Origin: Geomicrobium sp. JCM 19038
GTDB taxonomy: Bacteria; Bacillota; Bacilli; Bacillales; Marinococcaceae
DNA: 64,000 nucleotides
Assembly: GCF_000698125.1 (NCBI RefSeq)
Contig: NZ_BAXA01000002.1
Location: 248,001 to 312,000 of the forward strand
Reading direction: 5' to 3'
Below, piece after piece: positions 1-10,676 of this stretch. The notes below the pieces were generated by a model, which saw only the letters and a list, made by a program, of their open reading frames with translations, was not told the DNA's origin and made no database searches. The first letter of the stretch is position 1. Each line of letters starts with the position of its first letter. Made by a program: the position numbers and the translations under genes.

Positions 1-2
1 AA

Positions 3-3000
3 GGAAGCGATGATTTGCCTCCTGAAATCGAACATTCTCCTGTAGAGAGTGTGTTTGCGGGGTACGATGTGCCGATCACAGCAACGATTACAGATGATGT
101 ATCTGTTACGGATGCTGAAGTTTGGATGACAAATGATGAGATTAATCACCATTACGTGTTCACGATGGAACAAGTATCGGGTGACCACGAAGAAGGTACG
201 TACCGTGCTGTTCTTCCTGCTAACCTTCTTGGCGACGAATCATTTGAGTATTTCATTCAAGCTAGTGACTACGGTAATAACGTTGCGCAAACAGAGCGTT
301 ATTCTGTAGAAGTTGACTTTGGTGTTACACCTGACAACTACATTGAAGACTTTGAATCTGAGCCAATTGGTTGGGTGCTTGAAGGTGACTGGGAGTGGGG
401 AAGTCCTGAAGTCGGACCTGAACCTGTAAACGGGGAAAACCTCGTTGGCACAAACTTGAGCGGCAACTATAGTGATGATGAGCATGTACTTTATAGTGTT
501 CCTATTGATTTGCGTGACGCTGAAACGGCATCACTTCGCTTGAATGAATGGCGAGAGGTCATTTCAGGTGTTGATTATGCAAACGTTCTCGTCTCCGATG
601 ACTACGGAGATCATTGGGAGCAAGCCTCAGAATTTACGGGTAACAGTGACGGGTGGCAGTCTCTTTATGTAGACCTTGATGATTATGTTGGTAGTGAAGC
701 GCCTGTTCTTGTTGCTTTTGTTCTAGAATCGAACAGTGCAACGACTGCTACAGGTTGGTATCTTGACAATGTTCATCTCGTCGGTGAAGACGTGACAGCG
801 CCTTCAGTACCGGAGAACTTGGACGTTACAACAAGTACGGCAGGACTTCAATTAGATTGGGATGCACCAGTCGATGAAGAGCTTGATTTACACGAGTACA
901 CGGTTTACCGTGCTACAGATGACGAATTTGACTCCATTGCGACGACATCTTCTACAACGTTCCAAGATTTAAACGTTGAAGGTGGTACAGAGTATACGTA
1001 CGTCGTAACAGCGAGTGATTATGATGGCAACGAAAGCGATCCTTCAAACGAAGTTTCAGCTGTTGCTCCGAACATCACCGTTTTCTATCACAATACATTC
1101 CAAGAGGATGATGGAGGTTTTGAAAGCGGTGGAACGAATAGTTCTTGGGAATGGGGAGAGCCGACCTCAGGACCAAATGAAGCACTAACAGGTGAGCGTC
1201 TGTGGGCGACGAACTTATCTGGCAACTACAATAATGCTGAAGATAGCTATATCGGTAGCCCAATCATTGAATTAGATGACGTAGATCTTGCTGAACTTCA
1301 TGTAACTCATTGGCAAGACATTGAGAACAACTGGGACTATGGATTTGTGCAAGTATCAAGTGATGACGGTGAAACGTGGGATGAACTTGCGGAATTCACC
1401 GGCCGTGATCAAGCTTGGGCTCAAGCAGAGATCTCTCTTAATGATTATTTAGGCGAAAGCATTCAAATTCGCTTTGCTTTTGAGTCTGACAGCATCATCG
1501 CTTACCCAGGTTGGTATATTGATGAAGTGACGGTTGTTGGAACGAGTGAAGATGTTGAACATGTTGCTGAAAATGATGACGTAAAAGCAGAACGTCCATC
1601 TGATGAGCGTATTGAGCGTGAACTTGAACAGGTGACAAACATTCCTGCTCCGGATGGCTCAACGCCTTATGAAGAGTCTGATGTACGCGAAGAAACATCA
1701 ACAATTGCTCCTTCCGTAAGTGGATTACCAGTATCTGCAGCAGTCACTGTGCTTGAGACGAATCGCTCAGCGACAACGAATCCAGCGACTGGAACGTATC
1801 GCATTAACCATAGTGAAGGTACGTATACGGTCGAAGCAGATGCATATGGTTTCTACCCTGAACAACAAGAAGTGACGGTTCAGGAGGGAGAAAGTTCAAC
1901 GGCCAATTTCATGCTTACAGAGATTCCTACAGGTGAAATTACGGGAACTGTTGTAAATGAAAGAAATGATGAGCCGGTAGAAGATGCGACCGTTCGCGTC
2001 GTTGAAGACCCGGCAATTACAGATGCAATCACCGATGAAGATGGGAACTTCACATTGGAAGATGTGCTTGAAGGCGAGTACACGATCGCTGTCTCAGCAC
2101 CGAGTTTCCACAGTACACAAATGAGTGGAATTGAAGTTGTCGGCGGTGAAGAAACCGAAGTAACGGTTGAAATGCGCCCATTTATCGGCTTTGATGATGA
2201 GATTGCATATGACAACGGCAATGCTGAAAATGCCGTCGTCTTAAACGCAGCAAACAACGGGATGGCTGTACAATTTACACCGAGTGAAGCTGCGAGTGTT
2301 AATGGCGTTAATCTTTACGTTTGGGGTGACGATTTCCCTGTACCAGGAGGTACAGAAACTCAAATCGCTGTCTATGATACAGACGATGAAGGGAACCCAA
2401 CGACTCAGCTCGTTGAGCCTTTTGAGATCGAAGTAGAACGTGGAGCTTGGAACTATGTTGACTTATCTGAATACGGTGTTGTCACAGATCGTGATTTCTT
2501 CGTAACGACAATTCAAACACAAATCGGAGACTTATCTCCAGCGGTCGGTACAGATATGTCTTCCAACAACGCTGAACGCTCTTACCTATATGTGAGCGGA
2601 AGCTTCGAACAAGAATTAAGTTATGGTAACTTTATGATTCGTGCGGACGTCTCTTACGAGTTGGAAGCACCGGTGATTGAGTCGCCAGAAGATATGACGT
2701 ATACGAATGAAGAGAGCATTGTTGTAGAAGGATCATTGCATGAACAGGCAGAAGCAGAAATGGTCATTTACAATAACGATGAAAAAGTAACGAGAACTGA
2801 GGCTGAAGAAGGCTCTTGGAGTGTAGAGGTCGATTTAACTGAAGGCGAGAACGTATTAGTTGCTCGTGCAGAAGTTGAAGATGGTCTATCCGACCCATCA
2901 GCTCCAGTAACTGTTATTAAAGACACGGTAGACCCGGTCATTACGATTGAATCACCAGAAGACGGTGAAGTAACGAATCGTGAAGCCATTACGGTTACCG

Positions 3001-3827
3001 GAACTGTTGAAGAAGAGAACCTTGATTCTCTTACAATTAATGAACGAGAAGTAGAGGTTTCTGAGGACGGTGCATTTAGTCAACGCCTTCTTCTAGACCT
3101 TGGCGAGAACGAAATTGTTGTAGAAGCAACGGATCTCGCGGGTAATGTTTCTACTGAACAAGTTACTGTCTATGCAGGATTTGAAGCACCAACGATTGAA
3201 AATGTTCAACCAGCAGAAGATGTTCACTTGAATGCAGGGGAAACGGTTCAAATATCGTTTGATAGTGCAAGTGGTTTGGATGCTTCGTTTGTCATTCAAA
3301 TGCCACTCGTGAACTTGCCTGACCATGTCGTTGAATTGCCTATGCGTGAAACGTCAGAAGGGCATTACGTGGGGTATTGGACAGCAATCTCAAATGCTGT
3401 AGCGAACGGTGCTGTCATTGAACTCCGTGCGACAGATCAATTCGGCAACGAAGTTCGTGAAACAGCAGATGGAAAATTGTTCATTAACGTACCGTCGGAA
3501 GAAGAGCCAGCACCAGCGCCAGATACGCCAAGAGCTGAGTTTACTTTGCCAAATTCGATTGAATCAGGCAAGAGTTTCTTCTTAGACGCTTCGAATTCCG
3601 TTGCTGATGGGGAGATTGTAAATTACTCATGGGCATTTGGAGATGGAGAGCGTGCTTCAGGTGAACAAGTGAATCATACGTATTTGCGTGAAGGTACGTA
3701 CACTGTAACACTAGGAATTACAGATGAGCACGGTCAGACTGATGTCGTGACGAAACGAATTCATGCAACAGGAGAAGCATCTGTTATTCTACCAGTACCA
3801 AGACCAGGTTTTGGGCTCATGCGTTAA
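3..3827 (+). CDS. Large secreted multidomain protein, C-terminal part (bacillopeptidase F-like architecture), 5' end outside the window
   Basis: The frame is open from the left edge, so the N-terminus and any catalytic domain are missing. The visible 1270+ residues run in this order: an Ig-like domain (about 1-105), a MAM/immune-inhibitor-A-like beta-sandwich (about 107-260), an FN3 domain (about 262-350), a second MAM-like copy (about 353-515), an acidic linker, two carboxypeptidase-regulatory-like domains (about 565-720), a further beta domain (about 722-875), two bacterial Ig-like repeats (about 880-1055), another beta domain, and a PKD domain (about 1175-1262). Both MAM-like copies share a WEWG core and end in GWY(L/I)D. 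This set of domains is known behind subtilisin-type catalytic domains of bacillopeptidase F and in surface adhesins. No protease motif is visible here, so the peptidase assignment is inference. The protein is very acidic. No LPXTG or SLH anchor is seen at the C-terminus. Confidence 0.75.
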   Translation, partial: GSDDLPPEIEHSPVESVFAGYDVPITATITDDVSVTDAEVWMTNDEINHHYVFTMEQVSGDHEEGTYRAVLPANLLGDESFEYFIQASDYGNNVAQTERYSVEVDFGVTPDNYIEDFESEPIGWVLEGDWEWGSPEVGPEPVNGENLVGTNLSGNYSDDEHVLYSVPIDLRDAETASLRLNEWREVISGVDYANVLVSDDYGDHWEQASEFTGNSDGWQSLYVDLDDYVGSEAPVLVAFVLESNSATTATGWYLDNVHLVGEDVTAPSVPENLDVTTSTAGLQLDWDAPVDEELDLHEYTVYRATDDEFDSIATTSSTTFQDLNVEGGTEYTYVVTASDYDGNESDPSNEVSAVAPNITVFYHNTFQEDDGGFESGGTNSSWEWGEPTSGPNEALTGERLWATNLSGNYNNAEDSYIGSPIIELDDVDLAELHVTHWQDIENNWDYGFVQVSSDDGETWDELAEFTGRDQAWAQAEISLNDYLGESIQIRFAFESDSIIAYPGWYIDEVTVVGTSEDVEHVAENDDVKAERPSDERIERELEQVTNIPAPDGSTPYEESDVREETSTIAPSVSGLPVSAAVTVLETNRSATTNPATGTYRINHSEGTYTVEADAYGFYPEQQEVTVQEGESSTANFMLTEIPTGEITGTVVNERNDEPVEDATVRVVEDPAITDAITDEDGNFTLEDVLEGEYTIAVSAPSFHSTQMSGIEVVGGEETEVTVEMRPFIGFDDEIAYDNGNAENAVVLNAANNGMAVQFTPSEAASVNGVNLYVWGDDFPVPGGTETQIAVYDTDDEGNPTTQLVEPFEIEVERGAWNYVDLSEYGVVTDRDFFVTTIQTQIGDLSPAVGTDMSSNNAERSYLYVSGSFEQELSYGNFMIRADVSYELEAPVIESPEDMTYTNEESIVVEGSLHEQAEAEMVIYNNDEKVTRTEAEEGSWSVEVDLTEGENVLVARAEVEDGLSDPSAPVTVIKDTVDPVITIESPEDGEVTNREAITVTGTVEEENLDSLTINEREVEVSEDGAFSQRLLLDLGENEIVVEATDLAGNVSTEQVTVYAGFEAPTIENVQPAEDVHLNAGETVQISFDSASGLDASFVIQMPLVNLPDHVVELPMRETSEGHYVGYWTAISNAVANGAVIELRATDQFGNEVRETADGKLFINVPSEEEPAPAPDTPRAEFTLPNSIESGKSFFLDASNSVADGEIVNYSWAFGDGERASGEQVNHTYLREGTYTVTLGITDEHGQTDVVTKRIHATGEASVILPVPRPGFGLMR

Positions 3828-3833
3828 TAATAG

Positions 3834-3875
3834 AAAGGGATGCAGGCTGAATTCATAGGCTTACATCCCTTTTTT
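3834..3875 (+). terminator. Rho-independent terminator
   Basis: A GGGATG/CATCCC stem is followed by a run of six T, just after the stop codon of the large secreted protein gene. Confidence 0.75.
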
Positions 3876-3999
3876 CCTATACGAAAAGAAGACTTTAAGA
3901 AAGATTTCCAGTCGCTCCCTATGTTGGGAGATTGAGTTTTCCGCCAGAATCAGCTATCTTAGTACTATAGGGTTGGGTTGAAATTGTAACAAGGGGCGA

Positions 4000-5097
4000 T
4001 TGGAAATTAAACGTATAGGACGAAATGAACCGTGCCCATGCGGTAGCGGGAAAAAATATAAAAAATGTTGTGGGAAAAACGAAACAGTACAAATCTCTGA
4101 AACTGTAAACCAAAACTTACGTGATCTACAAGATCAATTGTTCAAACACGTCATGAACAAAGAAATGAAAAAAGTAAACAACCTCGTTCATGCAAAGGTA
4201 GACAGTTCTGGATTGCACACAGAAGGAAAGAACTTTGTGCAGTTCTTCGGAGCCATTTGGGTAATGGTCTGTCACTCTTTTGAAGGTAAGACGATGATGG
4301 AGCGCTTTGTAGAAGGACGTCTGCCGAAGCTGCACCGCCCTTCAGTCATTGAGAGCTTTAAGCAGTGGCCATCCGTTGCACCATCGGTCTATGAAGTGCA
4401 AGAGATCAAAGGTGACAATGTAATTGTCGTTGATGATATTTTTACGCATGAACGTACTCACGTTCTACTGAATCAAGAAAACTATGAGCAAGGTCGCGAA
4501 CCTGAAAAAGGCGAGTTGTTATTAACTGTTCTCTTGCCAGCAGGTGAGATGAAGCAAGTCTTTGCAGCGCCATTGCAATTGTTAAAAGATCACGCCAAAG
4601 AACGTAAAGAGACGATCCTAGCTCAATATAACGAGAGTGACTATCAAGATTCACGAGCATACATGAATGAAGAGTTCTTAAATGTACTACTCATTTGTTT
4701 ATATGGTGAAAAAAACTCAACAGAAGACAACGATGTAGAACCAGCTGCACTTGAGACGAATGAGCAACAAGAAGTTGTTGAACAGTACGCAGCGTACATG
4801 GCAGGTCAAGATAAGGAAGAATACCGCCAAGTAGGTGAGCTGTTGTGGCGTCGTTATTGCGAACGTGAAGAGCCGAACATTCGAAAGGCAGAAGTGTTCT
4901 CAGCTACATTAAGTTACCTAATTGAAACAAAGATCGCGAAAGCGACTGTAACGAAGAAAGCCATTGCAACGCACTTTGGTGTATCACCAAGTACGCTATC
5001 AAAGCGCCTTAAAGAGCTTGAATCCTCACTTGCAGGCGATGTACGTGAAGTAAACAAGGCGTTAGAGCAATTGGAAAAAACGAATACAGGAACGTGA
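4000..5097 (+). CDS. SEC-C metal-binding domain protein with C-terminal helix-turn-helix
   Basis: This 365-residue protein starts with a textbook SEC-C motif at residues 7-25, with Cys12, Cys14, Cys23 and Cys24. In SecA the same motif binds zinc. A helical middle region follows. The last 60 residues contain a HTH segment (about 317-342, with [15 protein letters not shown]), which suggests DNA or nucleic acid binding. The start is TTG, preceded by AAGGGG with short spacing; no better in-frame start is visible. The gene stands alone between terminators. The family is common in Bacillaceae but has no defined function that I can name; a role as a zinc-dependent regulator is inference. Confidence 0.75.
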   Translation: MEIKRIGRNEPCPCGSGKKYKKCCGKNETVQISETVNQNLRDLQDQLFKHVMNKEMKKVNNLVHAKVDSSGLHTEGKNFVQFFGAIWVMVCHSFEGKTMMERFVEGRLPKLHRPSVIESFKQWPSVAPSVYEVQEIKGDNVIVVDDIFTHERTHVLLNQENYEQGREPEKGELLLTVLLPAGEMKQVFAAPLQLLKDHAKERKETILAQYNESDYQDSRAYMNEEFLNVLLICLYGEKNSTEDNDVEPAALETNEQQEVVEQYAAYMAGQDKEEYRQVGELLWRRYCEREEPNIRKAEVFSATLSYLIETKIAKATVTKKAIATHFGVSPSTLSKRLKELESSLAGDVREVNKALEQLEKTNTGT

Positions 5098-5098
5098 T

Positions 5099-5132
5099 AA
5101 AAGATCCGGGAAAATATTCTCGGATCTTTTTC
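5099..5132 (+). terminator. Rho-independent terminator
   Basis: An AAAAGATCCG/CGGATCTTTT stem with a T run directly follows the SEC-C gene stop. Confidence 0.9.
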
Positions 5133-5363
5133 TGTGTGTCTAAAAGACTATGTTTTAGTGTTTGTGCTTTTGTTACTATATTTAGTGATTTAAATGTAAC
5201 ATAAACCTATTAATCGTAATATACCTTTAATATTATAGTTGTATAGTACTTTTATTAATGACTAATGACCTTATTAAAGTTACTTATTAGAGTTTTTTGT
5301 AATAAAAAAATAAAGACTAAAGTAGGTTACGACTTTCATCACACGAGTGGTAAGGTAATTTCA

Positions 5364-5377
5364 GGAAAGCGCTTCTA
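5364..5377 (+). promoter_or_regulatory. cre-like site (possible CcpA operator)
   Basis: GGAAAGCGCTTCTA contains the AAGCGCTT palindrome and matches most positions of the CcpA consensus TGWAANCGNTNWCA. It lies about 200 bases before the S-layer start. A single match of this kind is weak evidence. Confidence 0.3.
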
Positions 5378-5535
5378 TAAATTTCCTTAAATAGTATTTT
5401 TGTTTTTGAAAATGAATATTTATTCCTTGAATCTATGAAAACTATACTTTTATACAGTTCTATTTAAGTATTAAGCAATAGTTTTATGAATGTTCATTAC
5501 CTATCAATTTGCTATGAATTAATAACTAATGCATA

Positions 5536-5560
5536 GAGCCTTAGGCTCATTACAAGGAGG
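5536..5560 (+). promoter_or_regulatory. 5' hairpin and strong ribosome binding site of the S-layer gene
   Basis: A perfect 5-bp inverted repeat, GAGCC-TTA-GGCTC (5536-5548), sits six bases before AAGGAGG (5554-5560), nine bases ahead of the ATG. Small 5' hairpins close to a strong Shine-Dalgarno sequence can stabilise abundant mRNAs. That role is inferred here. Confidence 0.45.
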
Positions 5561-5569
5561 AGCAACAAA

Positions 5570-8301
5570 ATGGCTTACCAACCCAAAACTTACAGAAAAT
5601 TTATTGCAGGAACGATGACAGCAGCAATGGCTGCAACAGCGTTCGCAGCAACGACACCTCAGCAAGTTGCTGATGCACAAGAAACGTCGTTTACGGACGT
5701 GGATACTTCGAACGATCACTTTGAAAATATTGAACGCGCAGTAGAACGTGGGTATGTACAAGGGTTTCCAGACGGCACTTATAAACCACAACACGATATT
5801 ACTCGTGGTCAAATTGCAACTATGCTTACAAGAGCATTACAGTTAGACGTTGAAGAAAATATTGAAGAAGATGTATTTGGTGATGTGTCTGCAAATAACT
5901 ATTTTGCACCAGTTGTTAAGGCGATTTCAGATGCTGGAATCATGAATGGAGTTAGTTCTGAAGAATTCGCTCCAGCAAGAGATCTTTCAAGAGAGCAGAT
6001 GGCAACGATTATTGTCCGTGCGTTTGATTTAGAGCGGGACGAATCAATTGATGTTGTTGTAAATGACCTAGACTCTGCACATTCGTCACATCAAGCAAAT
6101 GTAGAGATTCTTTCGCAATATGGAATTACCTTTACACCTGACAACAATTTCAATCCTAAAGACCCTGTTACACGCGGACAAATGGCATCATTTTTAGAGC
6201 GTACCTTCGATGTTGTTCATACAGAAAAAGCTGGCCTTGAAGACATACAAGCCATCAACAACAACTCAGTTAGAATTACATTTGCAGATGACGTAAATGT
6301 AGAAGAGCTTACAGCTGAACAATTCTCTTTCAACAACGACCTTGAAGTACTTGATGTTGAAGTAACAGATGAAAATGCTGTAACACTTACAACAACGGAG
6401 CAAGATTCAGAAACAACGTACACACTCTCATTCGATGGTGAGCGTACGACGCTTTCATTTGCTGGTAGTGACGAAGTGGTTGAGGAAGTTGAACTTGCAA
6501 TTGAAAGTCTTGTTGTCGACAATGATGGATTTACAACATCTGTTTCAGCAGAGGTTCTTGGTAGTGATGATGAGACTGAAGCACACGTTGCTATTGTAGA
6601 TGCTGATGGGGAAGTTGTTACTGAAGAAGTTGTGAGTGTTGAAGAAGGTGCAATTGAGGCTGATTTCGCTGGATTATTAGCGGGTGAATATAAGGCAGTT
6701 GTTACAATTGATAATGAGGAAGAAGATATTGTTGCTGAAGCTGATTTCGACATTTCTAACTTAGTTCTTCCTTTAGAGGTTGCTGAGGCAACAACTACTC
6801 AGGTGCGTCCAGCTGAAGGTCAAGAGCTAGCATTTACCGTTGATGACCTTTCTTACGACATTGCAGATTTAGTTGAAGCAGGATATGAAGTGAAATTCCT
6901 CTTGAATAAAGAAGAACTTGAAGTATCTAAAGAAGGCATAATCAATATTCCTGAAGATCTTGAATCATTCTCATATGCTGTTCGTGTAACGGATGCAGAA
7001 AATGATGAGCGTACGGTTACGTCAATCCGTCAAGAAGTAGAAGTAGTGAGTGCGGAAGCCATTGCAGAAATCACGGAAGTAGCGTTAGTGTCAGGTGAAG
7101 ATGTTGTTGAAGGCAATGTCGTCACGAGTAACACAGATGCGAAGTTCGAAGTCATTTCTGCTGTGAATGGATACGGTGAAGAGATTGATTTTGATGAAGT
7201 AGATCAACCAGCAATTGAAAAAGCAGTTTCTAGCGACGTAACAGTTGCTCATTATAACAACGAAGACGGTATTGTCGTTCAAGGTGAAGGCGAAGTGGCG
7301 TTTGAAGTCACTTTGAAGGCATCGAAGATGCTGTAGAAGTTATCGTAACCGTTGTTGCGGATGAGGAAATTACAGAAATTAGCAATGCAGGTAGCACGGT
7401 TCGAATGATTACAAACGATGGTAAAGTTGCTACAGATCTTAAAAATTCTCTACTTGATCAGTATGGTACTATTTGGAAGGGTAATCAAGACGTTACGGTA
7501 ACTGTTAGTGGCGATGGAGAATTTGAAATTAAAGCAATAGAAAATACAACTGACGGTGAAGTGTCTATCGATCTTAACGACTATGTTGGAGGGGCTGAAG
7601 GTGTAGAAGCTGGTACATACACGGTTTCTTATGCAATCGACGACCTAGAACTTGGTGAAGTAACGGTTGAAGTTATTGAACTTGACCTTGATTCTGTTGA
7701 TCAATTCTTCTTAACTGCTGTTGAGGAAGAAACAATGGACCTCTATGATTCAGAAGAGAATAAGTTAGCGACTGACGTTCATCAAACGGTTACAATTGGG
7801 GCAGAGTTCGAAGGAATCGATTTAGATGCTACAGAGTTAGAAGCTGCTTTAGGTGACCTTGATGGTTCTCTTAAGTTGACAACAAGTAATTCAGAGATCG
7901 TATCTTTTGACGGTGAAGAATCTAAAGATGTCTCAAACACAACTTCTGATTTCACTGTCGCTGGTGAAGCTGAAGGTACTGCAACAGTAAGTCTCGTTCA
8001 AGTAGAAGGTGACTTTGTCACAACAATTGCTGCAACGGATATTACAGTTGAAAACAGCACTCCTCAAATTACTGAAATTACTCTAGAAGATGAAGAAAGT
8101 CCTTTACGCATTAATGCTGAAGGTTATGTGGAAACATACAATACTCTTACATCACCTGATGTTGAAGAAATTACAAATGAAATGATCGAAGAAGTTGTAT
8201 TCGTATCTTCGCAAGATATTGCAATTATCTATGTGTCAGAGGTTTATGGTGGCGGTGTATTTACAGTAGAAGCTGTAAGAGCCAACGCTGAGAATAACTA
8301 A
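5570..8301 (+). CDS. S-layer protein with three SLH domains (frameshifted in this sequence)
   Basis: A signal peptide (about residues 1-30, A-x-A sites around 27-36) leads into three SLH domains at about 41-93, 101-155 and 163-215. SLH domains bind pyruvylated secondary cell-wall polysaccharide and hold the protein on the wall. An Ig-like domain (about 218-300) and a long, acidic beta-rich region follow. The reading frame breaks at about 7311-7313: one extra T in ACTTTGAAGG restores TFEGIEDAVEV and joins both halves into one 910-residue protein. ATG at 5570 follows AAGGAGG by nine bases. The N-terminus and the post-SLH domain are clearly related to the next gene, so the two are paralogues. 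It is a likely major S-layer subunit, judged by leader, size and composition. Confidence 0.88.
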
Positions 8302-8312
8302 TAGTTTTAGTA

Positions 8313-8341
8313 AAAAAAGCTGAGTATACCTCAGCTTTTTT
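8313..8341 (+). terminator. Rho-independent terminator
   Basis: A perfect AAAAAAGCTGAG/CTCAGCTTTTTT hairpin with loop TATAC follows the S-layer gene. Confidence 0.92.
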
Positions 8342-8474
8342 GTTTACTAGAAAAGCACTAGAGAATTAAAATTAAAAATAATTAAAATAATAAGTGTAAA
8401 ATAATCCTGCGAGGGTATTGAAACTATAGTCCTTTGTTTTTCGAAAAGATAATAATATAAAAGGGAGAGGTTCT

Positions 8475-10607
8475 ATGGCATACCAACCAAAGTCTTATCG
8501 GAAGTTTCTAGCAGGTACACTAACAGCAGTAATGGCGACGACAGCCTTTGCGGTCACGACTCCTCAGCAAGTTGTAAACGCAGAGGACCCAGCATTAACA
8601 GATGTTCAACCAGGTGATTTTGCTTATGCAGAAATTTACCGCGGGCTTGAACGTGGCATTATTAACGGGTACCCGGATCATACTTATCGCCCTTATCAAT
8701 CGATTAGTCGTGGACAAGTAGCGAACTTAATCGTTCGTGCACTTGGACTTTCTTATGATGGAGAATTAACAGACACAGGTTTCGCAGATGTTGAAGCAGA
8801 TAGTTCTTTTGCTGAGGCAGCAGCACTTCTAAGTGCTGAAGGCATTATGGTAGGAAGCAGCGGAGGGACGATGTTCCGCCCAACTGAACCAATTTCTCGA
8901 GAGCAAATGGCTTCAGTATTAGTGCGAGCATTTGATGTTGAGGGATCGGGAGAAGGTGTTGACGTTGTAGATTCTGATTCTATAAATCAATCACACCTTG
9001 AAAATGTTGAAGCACTAGTTAGTCAAGGCATTAGTGTAACTTCAGACAATAGATTTCGACCTAAAGAAGATGTCACACGTGCGCAGTTTGCCGTCTTCTT
9101 AGATCGAGTCTTGGCTTATACTTGGACGGAATCACATGGCATCGAAAGCATTGAAGCCATTAATAATACGACGGTCCATGTTTATTTTGAAGAGCCTATT
9201 GATGAAGCTCCAGTTGAAATGTTCGCCTTTGACAATGAACTAGACGTTCTTGATACAGCAATTGAAGATGATGGTTATACCGTCGTGTTAACGACTTCGG
9301 AGCAAGTAACAGACCAAATGTACACACTTCTCATTAATGAGGCGCGTACAAATCAAGTCATAACAGGTCACAAGGAAGCCGAACCTACTCCTGAACCAGG
9401 AACGATCGAAGAACTAGTGTATGCTCTCCAAGAAGCATACGAACAAGACGATGAAGTGGCATTTCTTGAAGCGTTAACAAAGATTAATGAATACGATGAG
9501 GATGCCTTCGAGGATTCTCAAGTGTTCCCTGATTATATTACTTCCTATTTAGACGTTTACGATGGGCAAGATACTGTCGAGGATCTTGCAGCATTTGTCT
9601 ACAGAGTAAACGTAGAAACGGCATTGATTGCAGTTGAAGCTGCGACGGAAGAGACGATTATTGGCGCTCTCTCGACGCTTGACCTGGTTACACCTGAAGA
9701 ATATCGTTTAATCGTCGTCTCAGCGTCTACTGAGCGTATTTACGAGGCGATATCTGAATTAGACTTTGAAAGTGAGGATATTCTCGACCAAATTGAAGAA
9801 GTCGTGATGCGTATTGGGATCGAAGAAATAATTAATGACTTGCATGAGGCTGCTGAAGAAGATGAGGATGAAGTGGTTGGAAGTTTAGTCATTAATCAGT
9901 TGCATCAACTTCGTACAACGACAGAAGCCTTTAATGCTGAGATTATTCTTCCTTATAAGGGTGATGAGTACGCGGCGGCTCTTCGGGATGAGAATTATCC
10001 TACTGGCACAGTAGATGAGATTATTGAGATGTTAATCGATGTAAATGATGGTGAAACGTTCCCAGAGATTGAAGTTACGATTGATGACATTGGGAACTAC
10101 AATTATGTTGAGGAAGAGTTAACGTTGTCTGGCATGATTTCACCGTATGAAATCGAATGGGAGATGTCAGTGACACCAAATGTTGTCGATGAAGATGGCG
10201 ATCCTGTACCTGGCGGCGTTGCAATTGGTAGTGAGTACTCAGATGATGGTTCATTTGTAAGCACAATTGATATGTCAGATGTTGAAGAGTCTGGAGACTA
10301 TTACATTGAATTTAGTGACTTATGGTATGAAGAAGAATTTCTTACGATCCCATTCCATTTCTACGTTGAACCTCGAGCGATTAATGAACTAGAAAACAGT
10401 GAAGATGCAGCGCTTGAACATTTCAATTGGCTCATTCAGGATGCAGAGGACCTTGGGATTGACGCCGAGGGTTATGATGCACTCGGTGAAGAGCAACGAC
10501 AAGGTGTATTTGAACAAGTCATTTGGGAACGTCCAATGGATGGTTATGAAACGGTAAACGATATTGTTGAAGCATTTAATGACGCAATTGAAGCCCAACA
10601 GTCGTAA
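8475..10607 (+). CDS. Second SLH-domain S-layer-type protein
   Basis: This 710-residue exported protein is intact. Its signal peptide region is nearly the same at protein level as that of the preceding gene (MAYQPK.YRKF.AGT.TA). Three SLH domains lie at about 39-92, 101-155 and 168-213, followed by the same Ig-like domain (about 217-300). The rest is different: a long acidic, mostly helical region (about 305-510), a beta-sandwich (about 515-640) and a final helical hairpin. The ATG at 8475 follows AAGGGAGAGG. It has its own terminator, so it is probably a separate transcript. It may be an alternative or accessory S-layer protein; which of the two is the main subunit cannot be told from sequence. 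Confidence 0.88.
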   Translation: MAYQPKSYRKFLAGTLTAVMATTAFAVTTPQQVVNAEDPALTDVQPGDFAYAEIYRGLERGIINGYPDHTYRPYQSISRGQVANLIVRALGLSYDGELTDTGFADVEADSSFAEAAALLSAEGIMVGSSGGTMFRPTEPISREQMASVLVRAFDVEGSGEGVDVVDSDSINQSHLENVEALVSQGISVTSDNRFRPKEDVTRAQFAVFLDRVLAYTWTESHGIESIEAINNTTVHVYFEEPIDEAPVEMFAFDNELDVLDTAIEDDGYTVVLTTSEQVTDQMYTLLINEARTNQVITGHKEAEPTPEPGTIEELVYALQEAYEQDDEVAFLEALTKINEYDEDAFEDSQVFPDYITSYLDVYDGQDTVEDLAAFVYRVNVETALIAVEAATEETIIGALSTLDLVTPEEYRLIVVSASTERIYEAISELDFESEDILDQIEEVVMRIGIEEIINDLHEAAEEDEDEVVGSLVINQLHQLRTTTEAFNAEIILPYKGDEYAAALRDENYPTGTVDEIIEMLIDVNDGETFPEIEVTIDDIGNYNYVEEELTLSGMISPYEIEWEMSVTPNVVDEDGDPVPGGVAIGSEYSDDGSFVSTIDMSDVEESGDYYIEFSDLWYEEEFLTIPFHFYVEPRAINELENSEDAALEHFNWLIQDAEDLGIDAEGYDALGEEQRQGVFEQVIWERPMDGYETVNDIVEAFNDAIEAQQS

Positions 10608-10623
10608 GGATTTACTAGGAGTT

Positions 10624-10658
10624 TAGCGGAAGAGGCAACGGTCTCTTTCGCTATTTTT
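10624..10658 (+). terminator. Rho-independent terminator
   Basis: An 11-bp stem, TAGCGGAAGAG/CTCTTTCGCTA with one G-T pair, ends in five T. It lies only 19 bases before the next start codon. Confidence 0.8.
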
Positions 10659-10676
10659 AACTAGGGAGGTCTTTTG

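Larger units (their letters stand above)
5133..5569 (+). promoter_or_regulatory. Long AT-rich leader region of the S-layer gene
   Basis: These 437 bases carry no credible ORF and are strongly AT-rich. They probably hold the promoter and a long 5' untranslated leader of the S-layer gene, as is usual for highly expressed S-layer genes. I could not pick one convincing sigma-A promoter among the many AT-rich hexamers. Two elements stand out and are listed separately: a cre-like site and a small hairpin just before the ribosome binding site. Confidence 0.5.

Noticed and set aside
1880-2257. Minus-strand frame inside the large secreted protein gene
   Set aside because: Same shadow effect from an acidic, GAA/GAT-rich coding strand; no start signals.
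6217-6753. Long Ser/Thr-rich open frame on the minus strand
   Set aside because: It is the antisense shadow of the Glu/Asp/Val-rich S-layer gene. It has no ribosome binding site and a low-complexity composition.
7305-7405. Programmed ribosomal frameshift in the S-layer gene
   Set aside because: No slippery heptamer or downstream structure is evident, and the same kind of break occurs in many unrelated genes, which points to sequencing loss.
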